From Actinoplanes aureus (lineage in GTDB: Bacteria; Actinomycetota; Actinomycetes; Mycobacteriales; Micromonosporaceae): DNA of 34,241 bases. The stretch covers positions 620,100 through 654,340 of the forward strand of contig NZ_JADQTO010000001.1 of the NCBI RefSeq assembly GCF_015704865.1, given 5' to 3'. Shown here piece after piece: positions 1-11,687 of the stretch (positions within the stretch are counted from its first letter, which is position 1; each line of letters opens with the position of its first letter). The position numbers were made by a program, and so were the translations under genes. The notes beneath the pieces are model-generated. The model was given only the letters and a program-made list of their open reading frames with translations. It made no database searches and was not told the origin of the DNA.

Positions 1-56
1 GGGGGGGGGGGGCCCCCCGCCCGCGGGCGGGGGTGGGCCGGGGGGGGGGGCCGGCC
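1..56. other. Low-complexity G/C run at window edge
   Basis: Long runs of G, with some C, fill the first ~56 bases and carry no recognisable coding signal. The phosphopantetheinyl transferase reading frame runs into it from the right. The opposite window end and positions 18742-18815 look similar, so this is probably low-quality contig-end sequence rather than biology. Confidence 0.6.
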
Positions 57-576
57 CCACGGCCAGGTTCGCGTCGGTGAAGCCGAGCCATCGCCCGGTC
101 AGCGGGTACCACGCCTTGTAGACGGCCTCCTTCGCGCTGAACAGCAACCGGTCCCAGTGCACGGCCGGCTCGGCGTGAGCCAGTTCGGCCAGGTGTTCGG
201 CGTCACCGGGCGCGGTCACCACGCCGAGCACGCGCGACGGCAGCGGCGCGTGCGGCTCGGCGTCGATACCGACGCTCACCACCTCTTCGGTACGCGCGAC
301 AGCCGCACCCCGATACCCCTTGCAGTGCGTGATGCTCCCCGCCACCCCGGCCGGCCACAACGGCTCCCGGCGCGGCCCGGGGCGGATCGCCACGGGCGGA
401 TGCCCCAGCCGGGCCAGTGCCTCGCGCGCACACCGCCGGGCGGTGACGAACTCACGTCGCCGGCCCATCACCGCCGTGGCGATCAGATCCTCCTCGCCGG
501 GAAAGCACGGTTCGTCCTCGTCGTCGGCGAACGCCTCGGCGGTGACCACCGGTGACGGCAGCAACGAGTCCAGCAC
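1..576 (-). CDS. Sfp/EntD-type 4'-phosphopantetheinyl transferase, partial
   Basis: Transfers the phosphopantetheine arm of CoA to carrier proteins of polyketide, peptide or fatty acid synthases. Reading from a GTG at 576, all three family motifs are visible: GSITH (residues 80-84), VGIDAE (102-107, Mg-binding Asp105 and Glu107) and FSAKEAVYK (146-154, Glu150 and Lys154). The N-terminus, starting VLDSLLP, matches the usual length before these motifs. The reading frame is good down to about position 55 (GRWLGFTDANLAVGP) and then enters the terminal G/C run, so the last few dozen residues are missing. The start lies 22 bases after the stop of the upstream methyltransferase, so the two are probably co-transcribed. 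No carrier-protein synthase is present here, so its substrate cannot be named. The start codon is less certain than the family, because the ribosome binding site is weak. Confidence 0.88.
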   Translation of the reverse strand, partial: MLDSLLPSPVVTAEAFADDEDEPCFPGEEDLIATAVMGRRREFVTARRCAREALARLGHPPVAIRPGPRREPLWPAGVAGSITHCKGYRGAAVARTEEVVSVGIDAEPHAPLPSRVLGVVTAPGDAEHLAELAHAEPAVHWDRLLFSAKEAVYKAWYPLTGRWLGFTDANLAVGPAPPPGPPPPAGGGPPPP

Positions 577-598
577 CCGTGCAGTGTGCCACCCGGGC

Positions 599-1411
599 TC
601 AGCGACGTTTGTGTACGCCGATCATCAGCGGCCACATCGCGGTGTGGTCGGGGTAGTCCCTCATCGCCTGATCGATCTCGGCCAGCCACTCGTCCCGCTG
701 TGACTCCGTGACCAGGCCCAGCGAGACCGCGGCCGGCGCGACGCTGCGATAGGTGGCGGCGAGCATCCCGGCCGCCCGCCCGAACGGCTCCATCCGTCCG
801 GAGACCTCGGAGCCGTCCGGATCGCCGATGCCCGCCTCGGCCAGCAGCGCCGGCAACCGGTGCCCGATCCGGATGTCCCGGCCGGCCGCGGCGAACGTAC
901 CGAGGAAGACCCGCCGCCACTCGGCGACCACCGGCAGCTCCGGATGAACCCCGACGGTACGCATGTCGTAGTCCTGCACCACGAGATGCCCGCCCGGCGC
1001 GGTCCACTCCCACATCCGGCGCAGCACGGTCACCGGATCGTCCACATGGATCAGCAGCAGCCGCGCGAAGACCAGGTCGTACCCACCCGGCGGCGGCTCC
1101 TCGCGGAAGGCGTCGCCGGACACGAACGAGCACTGCCGATGGCCCGCCGCGTGCAGCATCCGGATCGCCGAGGACCCGAGCTCCGCGTCCACGTCCATCC
1201 CGACGACCGCGCCGTCCGGACCGACCCGCTCGGCCATCAGCCGCATCGTCTCGCCCGGACCGCAGCCGACGTCCAGGCAGCGGGCCCCGGCGGCGAGCCC
1301 GGCCCGGTCGAGCAGGGACGCGGTCGCCTTCTCCCAGATCCCCGCCTGCGCTCGCAGACGCTCGTACTCGGCGTCGGTTCGCCCCAGCACGTACGCGTCG
1401 GTGGTGGTCAT
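599..1411 (-). CDS. Class I SAM-dependent methyltransferase
   Basis: A 270-residue Rossmann-type methyltransferase of the UbiE/Methyltransf_11-25 kind. Motif I is LDVGCGPGE (about residues 46-54), followed by the acidic GMDVD at the end of strand 2, the SGDAF motif and the post-motif segment YDLVFARLLLIHVDDP. The C-terminal part (about 175-270) is probably the substrate-recognition region. The substrate is unknown. A strong GGGAGG lies five bases before the ATG at 1411, which fixes the start. It diverges from the LuxR-type regulator at 1510 and is followed by the phosphopantetheinyl transferase 22 bases downstream, which may hint at specialised metabolism but does not prove it. Confidence 0.85.
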   Translation of the reverse strand: MTTTDAYVLGRTDAEYERLRAQAGIWEKATASLLDRAGLAAGARCLDVGCGPGETMRLMAERVGPDGAVVGMDVDAELGSSAIRMLHAAGHRQCSFVSGDAFREEPPPGGYDLVFARLLLIHVDDPVTVLRRMWEWTAPGGHLVVQDYDMRTVGVHPELPVVAEWRRVFLGTFAAAGRDIRIGHRLPALLAEAGIGDPDGSEVSGRMEPFGRAAGMLAATYRSVAPAAVSLGLVTESQRDEWLAEIDQAMRDYPDHTAMWPLMIGVHKRR

Positions 1412-1509
1412 CGTTGCCTCCCGGCTGTCGGTGTTGTGTCGTCAGGCTGGCCCCGGGCGCCGATCCGGCTCATCGTGGAAGGCGTACTGAGGTTTCGCCG
1501 GGGGTGGAC

Positions 1510-4287
1510 ATGGCCGGGCGGGAACACGAGTTCCTGATGCTGCGGGAGCGGCTGGCCGCGGCCGGTGCGGGCAGCGGCTCGGTAATCGCTGTCGAGGGAC
1601 CGGCCGGCATCGGCAAGACGACGCTGCTGGACGCGGCGGCGGCCGCCGGCCGGGATCGCGGGATGGCCGTGCTGCGGGCCCGGGGCAGCCCGCTGGAGCG
1701 GGACTTCCCCTTCGGGCTGGCGCGGCAGGCGTTCGCCACGACACCGGCCGATCCGTGCTGGACCCAGGTCTGCCAGGGACCCGCCGCGCTCGCCGGCCGG
1801 GTGCTCGACGCCGGGCCACCGAACCCGGGCCACGGTGTGGAGGCGATGCACGCTGCCGCGCACGGCCTCTTCTGGCTGACCGCCCGGTACGCGGCGGTCC
1901 AGCCGGTCCTGCTCTGCGTGGACGACGTGCACTGGGCCGATCCGCCCTCGCTGCGCTGGCTGGCCGGGCTGGCCAGGGGCATCACCGAGCTGCCGCTCGC
2001 GCTCGTCGTCGCGGTCCGTTCCGGCGAGCCGGATGCGGAGTCCCTCGCCGAGCTGCTCGCCACCGCGATCCCGCTGCCGCTGCATCCACTCGACCCGGAC
2101 GCGGCGACCGCGATGGTCCGTGCCGTGCTCCCGCGGGCCACCCCGGCCTTCACCCGGGCCTGTCACCAGGCCTGCGGCGGCAATCCGTTCCTGCTCTCCG
2201 CGCTGCTGTCGCAGTTGCGCGCGGAGCGGGTGACGCCGGACGACGAGGCCGCGGCGGGTCTGTCCCGGATCGGGCCGTACCGGGTGGCCCGCTGGGTGGA
2301 GCACCAGCTGCGCCGGTTGCCGGACGGCGCGATCGACCTGGCCCGGGCCCTGGCGGTGCTCGGTCCGGGCGCGACACTGCGGCAGGCCGCCGAGCTGGCC
2401 GAGATCGACCCGGCACGGGCCGCGCTGCTCTCCGACGCCATGCGTACGGCCGGACTGCTCGCCCCCACCACCGCACCGACCCTGGCTCACCCGGTCGTGG
2501 CCACCGCGCTCTACGACGGGATGGGCGCGGGCGTACGCGGTCTGTGGCATGCCCGCGCCGCCCGGCAACCGGCCCCGAACGATCCGGAGCGGGCCGCCCT
2601 GCACCTGCTGCGCACCGAACCCGCCGGTGACGCGTTCGCGGTCGACCGGTTGCGGGAGGCCGCCGCTCACGCCACCACCCGCGGCGCACCGGAGATCGCG
2701 GCGACGTTCCTGCGCCGGGCACTCGCCGAACCACCCGGCGATCCGGCAACCGGCACGGCCGTGCGGCTCGATCTGGCGCTGGCCCTCTCGGCCGGACGCC
2801 AGGACGGACCGGTCGGGCTGGCCCGGCAGGTGGTGGCGACCATCGAGGCCGCGGATGCCCGGGCCGAGGCGGCACTGCGCTGCGGGCGGGCGCTGGCGCT
2901 GACCGGCGAACGGGAGGCCGCCGTCGACCTGTACCTGCTCGCCCTGGATCGCCCGGCCGGGGTTCCGCCGGCGACGCTAGCCCGCATCGAGGCGGAGCTC
3001 GCGGCCAACGCGTCGGTCGACAGCCGGACCCGGGAGATGGCCGAGACGCTGCTGGCCCGCTCCCGCGCGGCCGACGTCCCGCCATCGTTGTGGCGAGCGA
3101 ACGCCCTGCTCCAGGCCACCCTCGCCGGGCGACCGCCGGCCGAATGCCTGGAACTCGTCGCACCACTGCTGGACACCGGCACGCTGGAGGCGGAGCGGGA
3201 CTCGCTGCTGCCGTCGGCCGTCGGCATCATGCTGACGGTCAACGAGGACCTGGACCGGACCCGCGCGATGGCCGACGCGTTGATCGCCGGCGCGCTGGCC
3301 CGCGGCTGGCCGAGCAGCGCGGCGCACGGACGATTCCTCAGCGCGATGGCCCGCCTGCCGGCCGGTGAGGTGGACGCCGCCGTCGCCGACGCGCGAGCCT
3401 CCGTGACGTTCAAATTGGACACCGGCACCACACCGCCGACCGCCCTGATCTGGGCGCTGCATCCGCTGGTGGACGCGCTCGTCGAGGCCGACCGGCCGGC
3501 CGAGGCGGAGGCCGCTCTCGTCGCCTCCGGCATCACCGAACCGCCGGCGCACGCGGTCACCGCACCGCTGTTCCTGCAGAGCCGCGCCCGGTTGCGGTTG
3601 GCGCAGGGCCGGCACGCCGAGGCGCTGGACGACCTGCTCGCGGCCGGGCGGTGCTGGACCGAGCTGGGCGTACGGCACCCCGGCCTGGCCAGCTGGCGGG
3701 CCGACGCGGTTCGGGCGTACCTGGCGTTGGGCTGTCCGGCTGACGCGGTGCGGGTGGCCGGCGAGCATCTGGCGGCGGCCCGGCAGACCGGCACGCCCGG
3801 TGCGCTCGGCGCCGCGCTGCGCGCCACCGCCCTGGTCGAGTCCGGTCCACAACGGATCGTGATGCTTCAGGAGGCGGTGCGGGTGACCACCGGCGCGGCG
3901 GCCCGGTTGCAGCACGCGTACGCCCTGCACGACCTGGGTTGCGCGCTGCGCCGCGCCAACCGCAAGGCCGAGGCGCGGGAGCCGCTGCTCGCCTCGCTGG
4001 AGATCGCCGACGCGGGCGGCGCGGCCCGGCTCGCCGGGCGGGCCCGGGCCGAGTCGCACGCGGCCGGAGCCCGCCCGCGACGGACCGCCCGGCACGGCAT
4101 GGAAGCGCTCACCGACGCCGAACGCCAGGTGGTACGCCTCGCCACGCGCGGGCTCACCAACCGGCAGATCTCCGAACGGCTGACACTGAGCCGGCGCACC
4201 GTGGAGACTCACCTGGCGCACGCCTATCAGAAGCTCGACATCCATTCCCGGGCTGAACTGGATTCAGTCACACGAATGCGGGGTTGA
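1510..4287 (+). CDS. LuxR-family large ATP-binding (LAL) transcriptional regulator
   Basis: A 925-residue regulator with the classic LAL layout. The N-terminal AAA-type ATPase has Walker A GPAGIGKT at residues 30-37 and Walker [12 protein letters not shown] near residue 140. A long helical TPR-like middle follows. The C-terminal LuxR helix-turn-helix covers the last ~60 residues ([15 protein letters not shown], then [14 protein letters not shown]). LALs couple nucleotide or ligand binding to DNA binding and often control antibiotic or sugar-uptake genes; the target here is not evident. The reading frame is open back to 1414, but the leader is arginine- and proline-rich with no family similarity, so I chose ATG 1510. 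GTG 1504 is an alternative. It is divergent from the methyltransferase, with about 98 bases between them. Confidence 0.9.
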   Translation: MAGREHEFLMLRERLAAAGAGSGSVIAVEGPAGIGKTTLLDAAAAAGRDRGMAVLRARGSPLERDFPFGLARQAFATTPADPCWTQVCQGPAALAGRVLDAGPPNPGHGVEAMHAAAHGLFWLTARYAAVQPVLLCVDDVHWADPPSLRWLAGLARGITELPLALVVAVRSGEPDAESLAELLATAIPLPLHPLDPDAATAMVRAVLPRATPAFTRACHQACGGNPFLLSALLSQLRAERVTPDDEAAAGLSRIGPYRVARWVEHQLRRLPDGAIDLARALAVLGPGATLRQAAELAEIDPARAALLSDAMRTAGLLAPTTAPTLAHPVVATALYDGMGAGVRGLWHARAARQPAPNDPERAALHLLRTEPAGDAFAVDRLREAAAHATTRGAPEIAATFLRRALAEPPGDPATGTAVRLDLALALSAGRQDGPVGLARQVVATIEAADARAEAALRCGRALALTGEREAAVDLYLLALDRPAGVPPATLARIEAELAANASVDSRTREMAETLLARSRAADVPPSLWRANALLQATLAGRPPAECLELVAPLLDTGTLEAERDSLLPSAVGIMLTVNEDLDRTRAMADALIAGALARGWPSSAAHGRFLSAMARLPAGEVDAAVADARASVTFKLDTGTTPPTALIWALHPLVDALVEADRPAEAEAALVASGITEPPAHAVTAPLFLQSRARLRLAQGRHAEALDDLLAAGRCWTELGVRHPGLASWRADAVRAYLALGCPADAVRVAGEHLAAARQTGTPGALGAALRATALVESGPQRIVMLQEAVRVTTGAAARLQHAYALHDLGCALRRANRKAEAREPLLASLEIADAGGAARLAGRARAESHAAGARPRRTARHGMEALTDAERQVVRLATRGLTNRQISERLTLSRRTVETHLAHAYQKLDIHSRAELDSVTRMRG

Positions 4288-4405
4288 CCGCCTGCCGAAC
4301 GGCTCAATCGGACATCCGGACGAGCCGGTTGGTTCTCGGACTTTAGGTGCGACTTCCCCGTGGCGAAGCGGGAACAGCAGCCATCCGAAACGTACTGCGG
4401 GCAGA

Positions 4406-6859
<2,454 letters not shown>

Positions 6860-7056
6860 GCCTCCCAGACCGCCGCCGTCAGCCCTGCCTGGCGATGCAG
6901 AACGCGCTGCTACGCCGTGCTCGAGACCTGTTCGGGGACAACCGGGGCGGTCCGCCGGCGTCGTGATATCCCCGTCTCACCCCGCCGGACGGCCTTGCCC
7001 AACCGGTGCCGTGATCTCTAACGTCACCCGGTCCGGAGGAACAGGAGGGTGTGCCG

Positions 7057-7563
7057 ATGCGCGACGACGCGTTCCGCGCGTATTTCGAGCGGCATCATGC
7101 CTCACTGTCCCGCCTGGCGTACCTGATGACCGGCGAGTCCGAGATCGCCGACGACCTGGCGGCCGACGCACTGACCGAGGTGTGGCGGCACTGGGACCGG
7201 GTCACCGCCGCCGACGACCCGGCCGCGTACGGGCACGGCATCGTGATGAACCTGGCCCGCAACTGGATCCGCCGCCGCGGCCGGGAGCGCCTGTTGTCGT
7301 TCGAGTCGTTCCGCCGCACCCGGGAGAGCGACGTCCCGGCCGTACTCGACGTGCGCGGCGCCCTGCGCCGGCTGCCGCACCGCCGGCGCGCCTGCGTGGT
7401 CCTGCGGTACGCCTTCGACCTGCCGGAGAAGGACGTCGCCGCCATCCTCGGCATCTCGGTCGGCGCGGTGAAGAGCTCAACCTCTCGCGGAGCGAGACAA
7501 CTCGCCGAACTACTGGGCGACAGCCACGTGAGCCGGATCGACGGTTGGGAGGCGGCACGATGA
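7057..7563 (+). CDS. SigE-type ECF RNA polymerase sigma factor
   Basis: A 168-residue ECF sigma factor of the actinobacterial SigE-like group. Region 2 covers about residues 10-75 (HHASLSRLAYLMTGE, LAADALTEVWRHW, NLARNWIRRRGRE). Region 4 covers about 105-155 (LRRLPHRRRACVVLRYAFDL, then EKDVAAILGISVGAVKSSTSRG as the helix-turn-helix). AGGAGGG at 7043-7049 sits seven bases before ATG 7057, which argues for this start over GTG 7051. The stop overlaps the next gene by ATGA, so the pair is translationally coupled. The partner membrane protein probably modulates its activity, although it lacks a recognisable zinc-binding anti-sigma motif. Confidence 0.92.
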   Translation: MRDDAFRAYFERHHASLSRLAYLMTGESEIADDLAADALTEVWRHWDRVTAADDPAAYGHGIVMNLARNWIRRRGRERLLSFESFRRTRESDVPAVLDVRGALRRLPHRRRACVVLRYAFDLPEKDVAAILGISVGAVKSSTSRGARQLAELLGDSHVSRIDGWEAAR

Positions 7564-8327
7564 GGCTCTCCGACGACGAGCTGCGCTCGGCGCTGCGCGC
7601 GGAGGCAGCGGCACACCGGCCGGACCGGGAGGCGATGCTCGACCGGATCACCACCGCGGCGATGAGCCCGGATGAGGGCACCGCCCGCCGCGGCCCGCGG
7701 ATCAGGATGGCCGCCGCGGCCGCTGCCGTGGTCGCCGTCTTCGCCGGCGGCGGCGTCGCCAACTGGGCGCTCGCCGGCGGCTCCGACCGGGACGACCCCG
7801 CACCCACGCCGGCACCCAGCCCCACCACGGCCACCGCCTCACCCAGTCCCGCCGCATCGGCGAGCGCACCCCAGCGTGAGACCCCGACCGCCGAGCCCAC
7901 CACCCGCCGGCCCACCTCGAAGCCCGCCGAACCCACCGCCACGCAGCCCGGAAACACCCGGACCGAGCTCTGGTCGGACGGCTCGGTCGACCCGGACGGC
8001 GGCGCCAGCGTGGTCACCCTGAAGGCCGCCGAGGAACTCACCGCCCTGGAGGTGGTGATCCGGGTGGCCCGCACCGACGGCCTGGTAGCGCGCGGCGGCA
8101 CCAAGCAGACCCCGGGCGCCAGCGTCTCGGCCACGGTCACCGAGGAGCCGGACGCCCTGGTCTACCGCTTCGTCCTGTCCTCGGCCGACACCCTCGCGCC
8201 CGGCACGTACACGTTCACAGCGAAATACACCCACCCGTCGGAAACGCGCAACGCGGGCGCCGACACCTACCAAGCCACCGCGACGACCGCATCCACGCCG
8301 CTCAAGGTCCACGGCGACTTCCACTGA
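7560..8327 (+). CDS. Single-pass membrane protein paired with the sigma factor (putative anti-sigma)
   Basis: A 255-residue protein of the type usually encoded next to SigE-like sigma factors. An N-terminal cytosolic segment (1-48; LSDDELRSALRAEAAAHRP and a basic stretch) precedes one membrane helix (about 49-71, very alanine-rich). A Pro/Ser/Thr-rich linker follows (about 78-135). The extracytoplasmic C-terminal domain (about 140-255) has beta-strand-like alternation and may be a sensor. The cytosolic end could bind the sigma factor, but no HxxxCxxC zinc motif is visible, so the anti-sigma role rests on gene order. The ATG at 7560 overlaps the sigma stop. I know of no ligand for the outer domain. 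Confidence 0.8.
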   Translation: MRLSDDELRSALRAEAAAHRPDREAMLDRITTAAMSPDEGTARRGPRIRMAAAAAAVVAVFAGGGVANWALAGGSDRDDPAPTPAPSPTTATASPSPAASASAPQRETPTAEPTTRRPTSKPAEPTATQPGNTRTELWSDGSVDPDGGASVVTLKAAEELTALEVVIRVARTDGLVARGGTKQTPGASVSATVTEEPDALVYRFVLSSADTLAPGTYTFTAKYTHPSETRNAGADTYQATATTASTPLKVHGDFH

Positions 8328-8592
8328 CACCCCAGCGGTGGTCCAGCCAGGATTCTCCGCTTTGGCCGCTTTTCCGGTACGAGCCACACCTCCCGCGGAA
8401 TCCACCCCGTCCCGCCGAGCCGCGCGATCACCAGTCCACTCCCGGCCGCAACGCGGCCGCCGGGACCAGGTCCGGGGTCGGCCCGCATGGGCCCGGCGGT
8501 CGCGGTGCGGCCCGGCACGGCGCCCGGATCGCGGGCAGGGCGGGAGGTGTGGTTTTCGCCGACGGCGCTCCGCGTACCGAAATAAAAGGATC
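8328..8592. terminator. Convergent intergenic region with candidate hairpin (8443-8459)
   Basis: This 265-base gap separates the sigma/membrane-protein pair from the convergent DUF6282 gene. No plausible gene is seen. A 7-bp stem CGGCCGC / GCGGCCG with loop AAC lies at 8443-8459 and could terminate either strand. There is no T-run, and such stems arise by chance in DNA this GC-rich. Confidence 0.3.
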
Positions 8593-9501
8593 TCAGCCGG
8601 CGGCGAGCAACCGGGAGTTCGTGACCGCCATGGTCCGCACCTCGTCGGCGGCGAAGCCGGCGGCGAGCAGGCGGTCGGCGAACAGGGCGAGGCCGTCCTC
8701 GACCGGCGGGTTGAAGGGCTGGCCCAGGTCGCTGGAGAGCACCGAATGCGCGGGCCCGGTCGCGCGGATGTTGGCGAACAGGTCGTCCCAGGCCACCTTG
8801 CCGGTGTGCGGGGTGGTGAAGCAGCGTTCCAGCAGGGCGCCCATCCCGGCGAGCGCGCGCTGGTCCGCCACCGGCAGCCGCTGGGAGGTGAACTCCGGGT
8901 GGGTGACCACGATCCGCCGGACGCCCTCGTCGCGCGCCGCGCGGACCACCGCGACGATCTCTGCGGCCGCGAGGTGGCCGGTGGCGAGCACCATGTCGTG
9001 CCGGGCGACCACCCGCAGCACCTGGCGCACTTCGTCCAGTACCTCGCCGCCCTCGCCGACCACCTCGACCACGTCCGGCACGATGCCCTGCGCGTGCAGG
9101 TCCGCCTGAAGCGCGCCCCACATGGCCGGTTTCGCCCCCGGCAGGTCACCGACGGTGCTGGTGCGCTGATTGCGCGAGTCGACCGTCGGCATCCAGACGA
9201 TCCGGGCCCCGAGCCGCCCGGCGATCTCCACGGCGGCCGGGTTCATCCCACCCATCGAGCCGTTCAGCGTGATCGCGCCGAGCACGTCCACGCCGGGCAC
9301 GGCCTTGCGGACGACGGCGGCCCGCTCAGCGGTGGTCACGTAGTGCGATTTCAGCACGAAACCGGAAAGGCCCACCGCGGCGAAGCGGTGGGCCAGGTCC
9401 AGGTCGTCGATCCGGCGTTCCATGACGTCGGGGGCGACGTGCACATGCGTGTCGTAGGCACCGGCAACGAGGGCGCGGGCGGCAGCCGACGGAGCTGACA
9501 T
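8593..9501 (-). CDS. DUF6282 family amidohydrolase-like protein
   Basis: A 302-residue protein matching the DUF6282 family, which resembles metal-dependent TIM-barrel amidohydrolases. The first strand ends in YDTHVHVAPD (His19, His21). Later candidate metal ligands are KSHY near residue 52, ATGH near 182, VTHPEF near 210 and SSDLGQ near 263. No substrate is known for the family, and I do not assign one. The start at 9501 has only a poor ribosome binding site. A large hairpin (9526-9558) ends 24 bases upstream of it, leaving little room for a dedicated promoter. It is the gene immediately after the pilin operon on the same strand, but a functional link is speculative. Confidence 0.8.
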   Translation of the reverse strand: MSAPSAAARALVAGAYDTHVHVAPDVMERRIDDLDLAHRFAAVGLSGFVLKSHYVTTAERAAVVRKAVPGVDVLGAITLNGSMGGMNPAAVEIAGRLGARIVWMPTVDSRNQRTSTVGDLPGAKPAMWGALQADLHAQGIVPDVVEVVGEGGEVLDEVRQVLRVVARHDMVLATGHLAAAEIVAVVRAARDEGVRRIVVTHPEFTSQRLPVADQRALAGMGALLERCFTTPHTGKVAWDDLFANIRATGPAHSVLSSDLGQPFNPPVEDGLALFADRLLAAGFAADEVRTMAVTNSRLLAAG

Positions 9502-9525
9502 GCCGACGATGCTGTCACAGATCGA

Positions 9526-9558
9526 CGAAGGGCTGGGGCACCGTGCCCCAGCCCTTCG
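9526..9558 (-). terminator. Strong hairpin after the pilin operon
   Basis: A perfect 14-bp stem, CGAAGGGCTGGGGC (9526-9539) with GCCCCAGCCCTTCG (9545-9558), encloses a 5-base loop ACCGT. It begins one base after the stop codon of the pilin-lectin gene (9560-9562). No U-tract follows on the minus strand, as is common for actinobacterial terminators. It may instead be an RNA-stabilising or attenuating element, because the DUF6282 start lies only 24 bases further on. Confidence 0.75.
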
Positions 9559-9559
9559 C

Positions 9560-11044
9560 TCACTTCTCCTCGACGCCGCTGATCGGGGTGAGCTGGTTCA
9601 GTTTCGGCGGTGCGTTCCACTTCTGCAGCTCGGACTTGCTGCAGGTGGCCACCTTGATCCTGCTGGTGCCGTCGGTGTGGACGTCCTTGACGGTGGCATT
9701 GAGGTCGGACGGCTGCAGGCAGAGTTTCGCACTGTCCTCGATGCGATAGCTGGTGGCATAGACACCGGTGTCGTGGAAGACGGTCCACTGCAGCTCAGGG
9801 GCGGTCCGGGCGCCGCACGCCATCGTCGTCGGGTAGCCGCCGGCTCGAAGCGGCGATTTGAGGCAATACTTGGTGCCGTTCTTGGTCACCTCGATGGTGC
9901 CGGTCTTGAATTTCTCCGGGGCCACCGGCATCGGGTGCACCCAGATCTGGTTCCAGTCGACGGCACCCACCGGGCTCTGCTTGCAGAACCACGCGATCAT
10001 GTACGAGGAGCCGGGCTCCTGGTTCGTGACATCGAGACAGCGGCTGAACTGGGCGAAGTTGACCAGCTGGTTGGTCCGGTCGCCGGCCATACCGGCACCG
10101 ACCGAGGCATCGGATCGCCAGATGTTCTGGGTCGCGCTGGACGTGCAGGTGTTGAGGACGACGGGGCTGCCGACGGTGTTCCCGGTCTTGACGTAGACGC
10201 AGAGGTTCTCGATCGCCGAGGCCGCACTCGTGGAGTGGAATCGGCTGTTGCCGTCGAGGCTCCACTGGTACACCCGCGTCGGCGTCGTGTTCGTGGGGTT
10301 CGGGCACTTCTGGAACACCAGGGCGCTGTTGGTGGCGTGGGTGGCGCCCGCGTGCAGACACATGCCCAGGTCGTCGTTCGCCGGTGCCTCGGAATTGATC
10401 AGTTTGAGGTAGAGCTCCTCGGTGTAGCCGAACAGCTGTGTGCTGCTGCCGTTGCACCGCTTCATGACGAGCGGAGCGCCCGCTGCCGGGGGCACCGTCC
10501 CGGAGTCCATGCACAGCGGCTTGTCGGTGGGCGAACTGACCTTGATCGCACCGCCCGGGATGTTGTCGTTCTCGTTCCAGAACGTGTACTTGGCGGTCAA
10601 CGTCCGGGTATCGCCGGAGGTGCTGGACCCGATCGACTCCACGCCGGCGCTGAAGGGAAGTTCAGCGAGGGGGTCGCAGCCGAGGTCGTTGCCCTCCTCG
10701 CCGTAGTACTTGATGGTGACGACGTACAGCAGCTTCTCCCCGGTGCCGTCCACGCCGGCGTCACCGGTGATCGGCTCGCAGGGCTGCGGCATGTCCTCCA
10801 GACGGCCACGCACGTTGCTGTTGGTGGATTCGGAGGCGGCCCGCACCCGCGCCATCACGACGTCCAGACCGACCTGGGCCCCGTTCAGAGCGGAACTCCG
10901 GTCGGCGAAGCCGCGGGTGGCGACGACCTGCCGGACGATGAGCGGCAGCAGCGCCACCGAGAGGACCAACCCGATCGTGGTGACCAGCATCGCCATGGGC
11001 AGCGATCCGCGGTCGTCGCCCGGTGAACGGAACAGCGGCTTCAT
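9560..11044 (-). CDS. Prepilin-like protein with ricin-type (beta-trefoil) lectin repeats
   Basis: Third gene of a three-gene pilin operon, 494 residues. The N-terminus DDRGSLPMAMLVTTIGLVLS (11-30) looks like a type IV prepilin: charged leader, glycine, then a membrane helix to about residue 37. It lacks the usual Phe and Glu5, as in PilX-like minor pilins. Residues 38-170 form a pilin-like region. From about 175 to 480 there are repeated ricin-B units, each a Cys-containing strand followed by a Q/N-x-W-type end: YQWS, QNIWRS, WNQIWV, LQWTVF, LQKWNA. These suggest sugar binding at the cell surface. Many cysteines could form disulfides. ATG 11044 overlaps the previous stop (ATGA), and GGGAAGG lies eight bases upstream. 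The frame stays open further upstream, but that part overlaps the previous gene and is not used. Confidence 0.85.
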   Translation of the reverse strand: MKPLFRSPGDDRGSLPMAMLVTTIGLVLSVALLPLIVRQVVATRGFADRSSALNGAQVGLDVVMARVRAASESTNSNVRGRLEDMPQPCEPITGDAGVDGTGEKLLYVVTIKYYGEEGNDLGCDPLAELPFSAGVESIGSSTSGDTRTLTAKYTFWNENDNIPGGAIKVSSPTDKPLCMDSGTVPPAAGAPLVMKRCNGSSTQLFGYTEELYLKLINSEAPANDDLGMCLHAGATHATNSALVFQKCPNPTNTTPTRVYQWSLDGNSRFHSTSAASAIENLCVYVKTGNTVGSPVVLNTCTSSATQNIWRSDASVGAGMAGDRTNQLVNFAQFSRCLDVTNQEPGSSYMIAWFCKQSPVGAVDWNQIWVHPMPVAPEKFKTGTIEVTKNGTKYCLKSPLRAGGYPTTMACGARTAPELQWTVFHDTGVYATSYRIEDSAKLCLQPSDLNATVKDVHTDGTSRIKVATCSKSELQKWNAPPKLNQLTPISGVEEK

Positions 11045-11661
11045 GGAATCGGCCTTCCCTGGCTGCAAGTGTGGGTCGTGGTTTCCCGGGTGCTGTTCTG
11101 CGCGGTGAAGACCGAATCGAACGGCATCGTCACGGTTCCGATCTTCACGTTGAACAGCAGCCTGACCTGATCGAAGTCGAGCTGGTAGTTGGCGCCCATC
11201 CCGGTGGCCGGACTCGCTGTGGCATAGGGCTGGGCCCCGGCGCGGTAGACGATGAACGGTGTGGTGCCGTTGATCGGGACGACCCCGCTGGCAATGGCGG
11301 CGGCGGGGCCGGGAGTCGCGGCGGTGGCCCACGCTCTCAGGGTGAGCACCCCATCGGTGAGTTTGAGCTGCCGGCATCCGGCCGGGATGGCGTAATCCAT
11401 GTACCAGGTGCCGCTGGCCTGCGCGGGATCGGAGACCCAGGTCGCGTACCGCAGCTCCCGGTCGAGACGGCGAAAGCTGTTGTCGAGCTGGTCGCGCGCC
11501 TCGGCCGTGTTGTCGATCCGCTTCGTGCCGGAGTAGATCTCGATCGTGGCGCCCACGATCACCAGCGTCACCATCGACATGATCGCCATCGTGACCACCA
11601 GCTCGATGAGGGAGAACCCTCGGTCGTCGTCGGCCGGACGATTGCTGATCTGCTGTCGCAC
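11041..11661 (-). CDS. Type IV prepilin-like (PilW/PulJ-type) protein
   Basis: A 206-residue protein with a textbook class III signal: RGFSLIELVVTMAIMSM, cleaved after Gly15 with Phe16 at +1 and Glu20 at +5. One hydrophobic helix runs to about residue 40. The helical stalk IYSGTKRIDNTAEARDQLDNSFRRLDRELRYATWV follows, typical of PilW/PulJ minor pseudopilins. The rest is a small globular domain without added adhesive modules. The GTG start at 11661 is set by AAAGGAG about seven bases upstream. It starts 26 bases after the He_PIG pilin gene ends and overlaps the lectin pilin gene by four bases. A prepilin peptidase and assembly ATPase would be needed for export and are not in this window. Confidence 0.88.
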   Translation of the reverse strand: MRQQISNRPADDDRGFSLIELVVTMAIMSMVTLVIVGATIEIYSGTKRIDNTAEARDQLDNSFRRLDRELRYATWVSDPAQASGTWYMDYAIPAGCRQLKLTDGVLTLRAWATAATPGPAAAIASGVVPINGTTPFIVYRAGAQPYATASPATGMGANYQLDFDQVRLLFNVKIGTVTMPFDSVFTAQNSTRETTTHTCSQGRPIP

Positions 11662-11687
11662 TCGGGTTCTCCTTTCGAACGGCGGTT

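Noticed and set aside
1..56. G-rich window end considered as a G-quadruplex or telomere-like element
   Set aside because: The irregular G/C homopolymers resemble the internal tract and the other end, which fits sequencing or assembly artefact better.
6963..8327. Extended version of the sigma-associated membrane protein
   Set aside because: The upstream part is Arg/Pro-rich and lies over the ECF sigma gene in another frame. ATG 7560, coupled to the sigma stop, is the real start.
10230..10706. Short plus-strand frames opposite the lectin pilin
   Set aside because: No motif, no ribosome binding site pattern, and lying over a well-supported gene.
11045..11377. N-terminal extension of the lectin pilin
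   Set aside because: It overlaps the PilW-like gene in another frame and would bury the prepilin leader. ATG 11044 gives a proper leader and an ATGA overlap.
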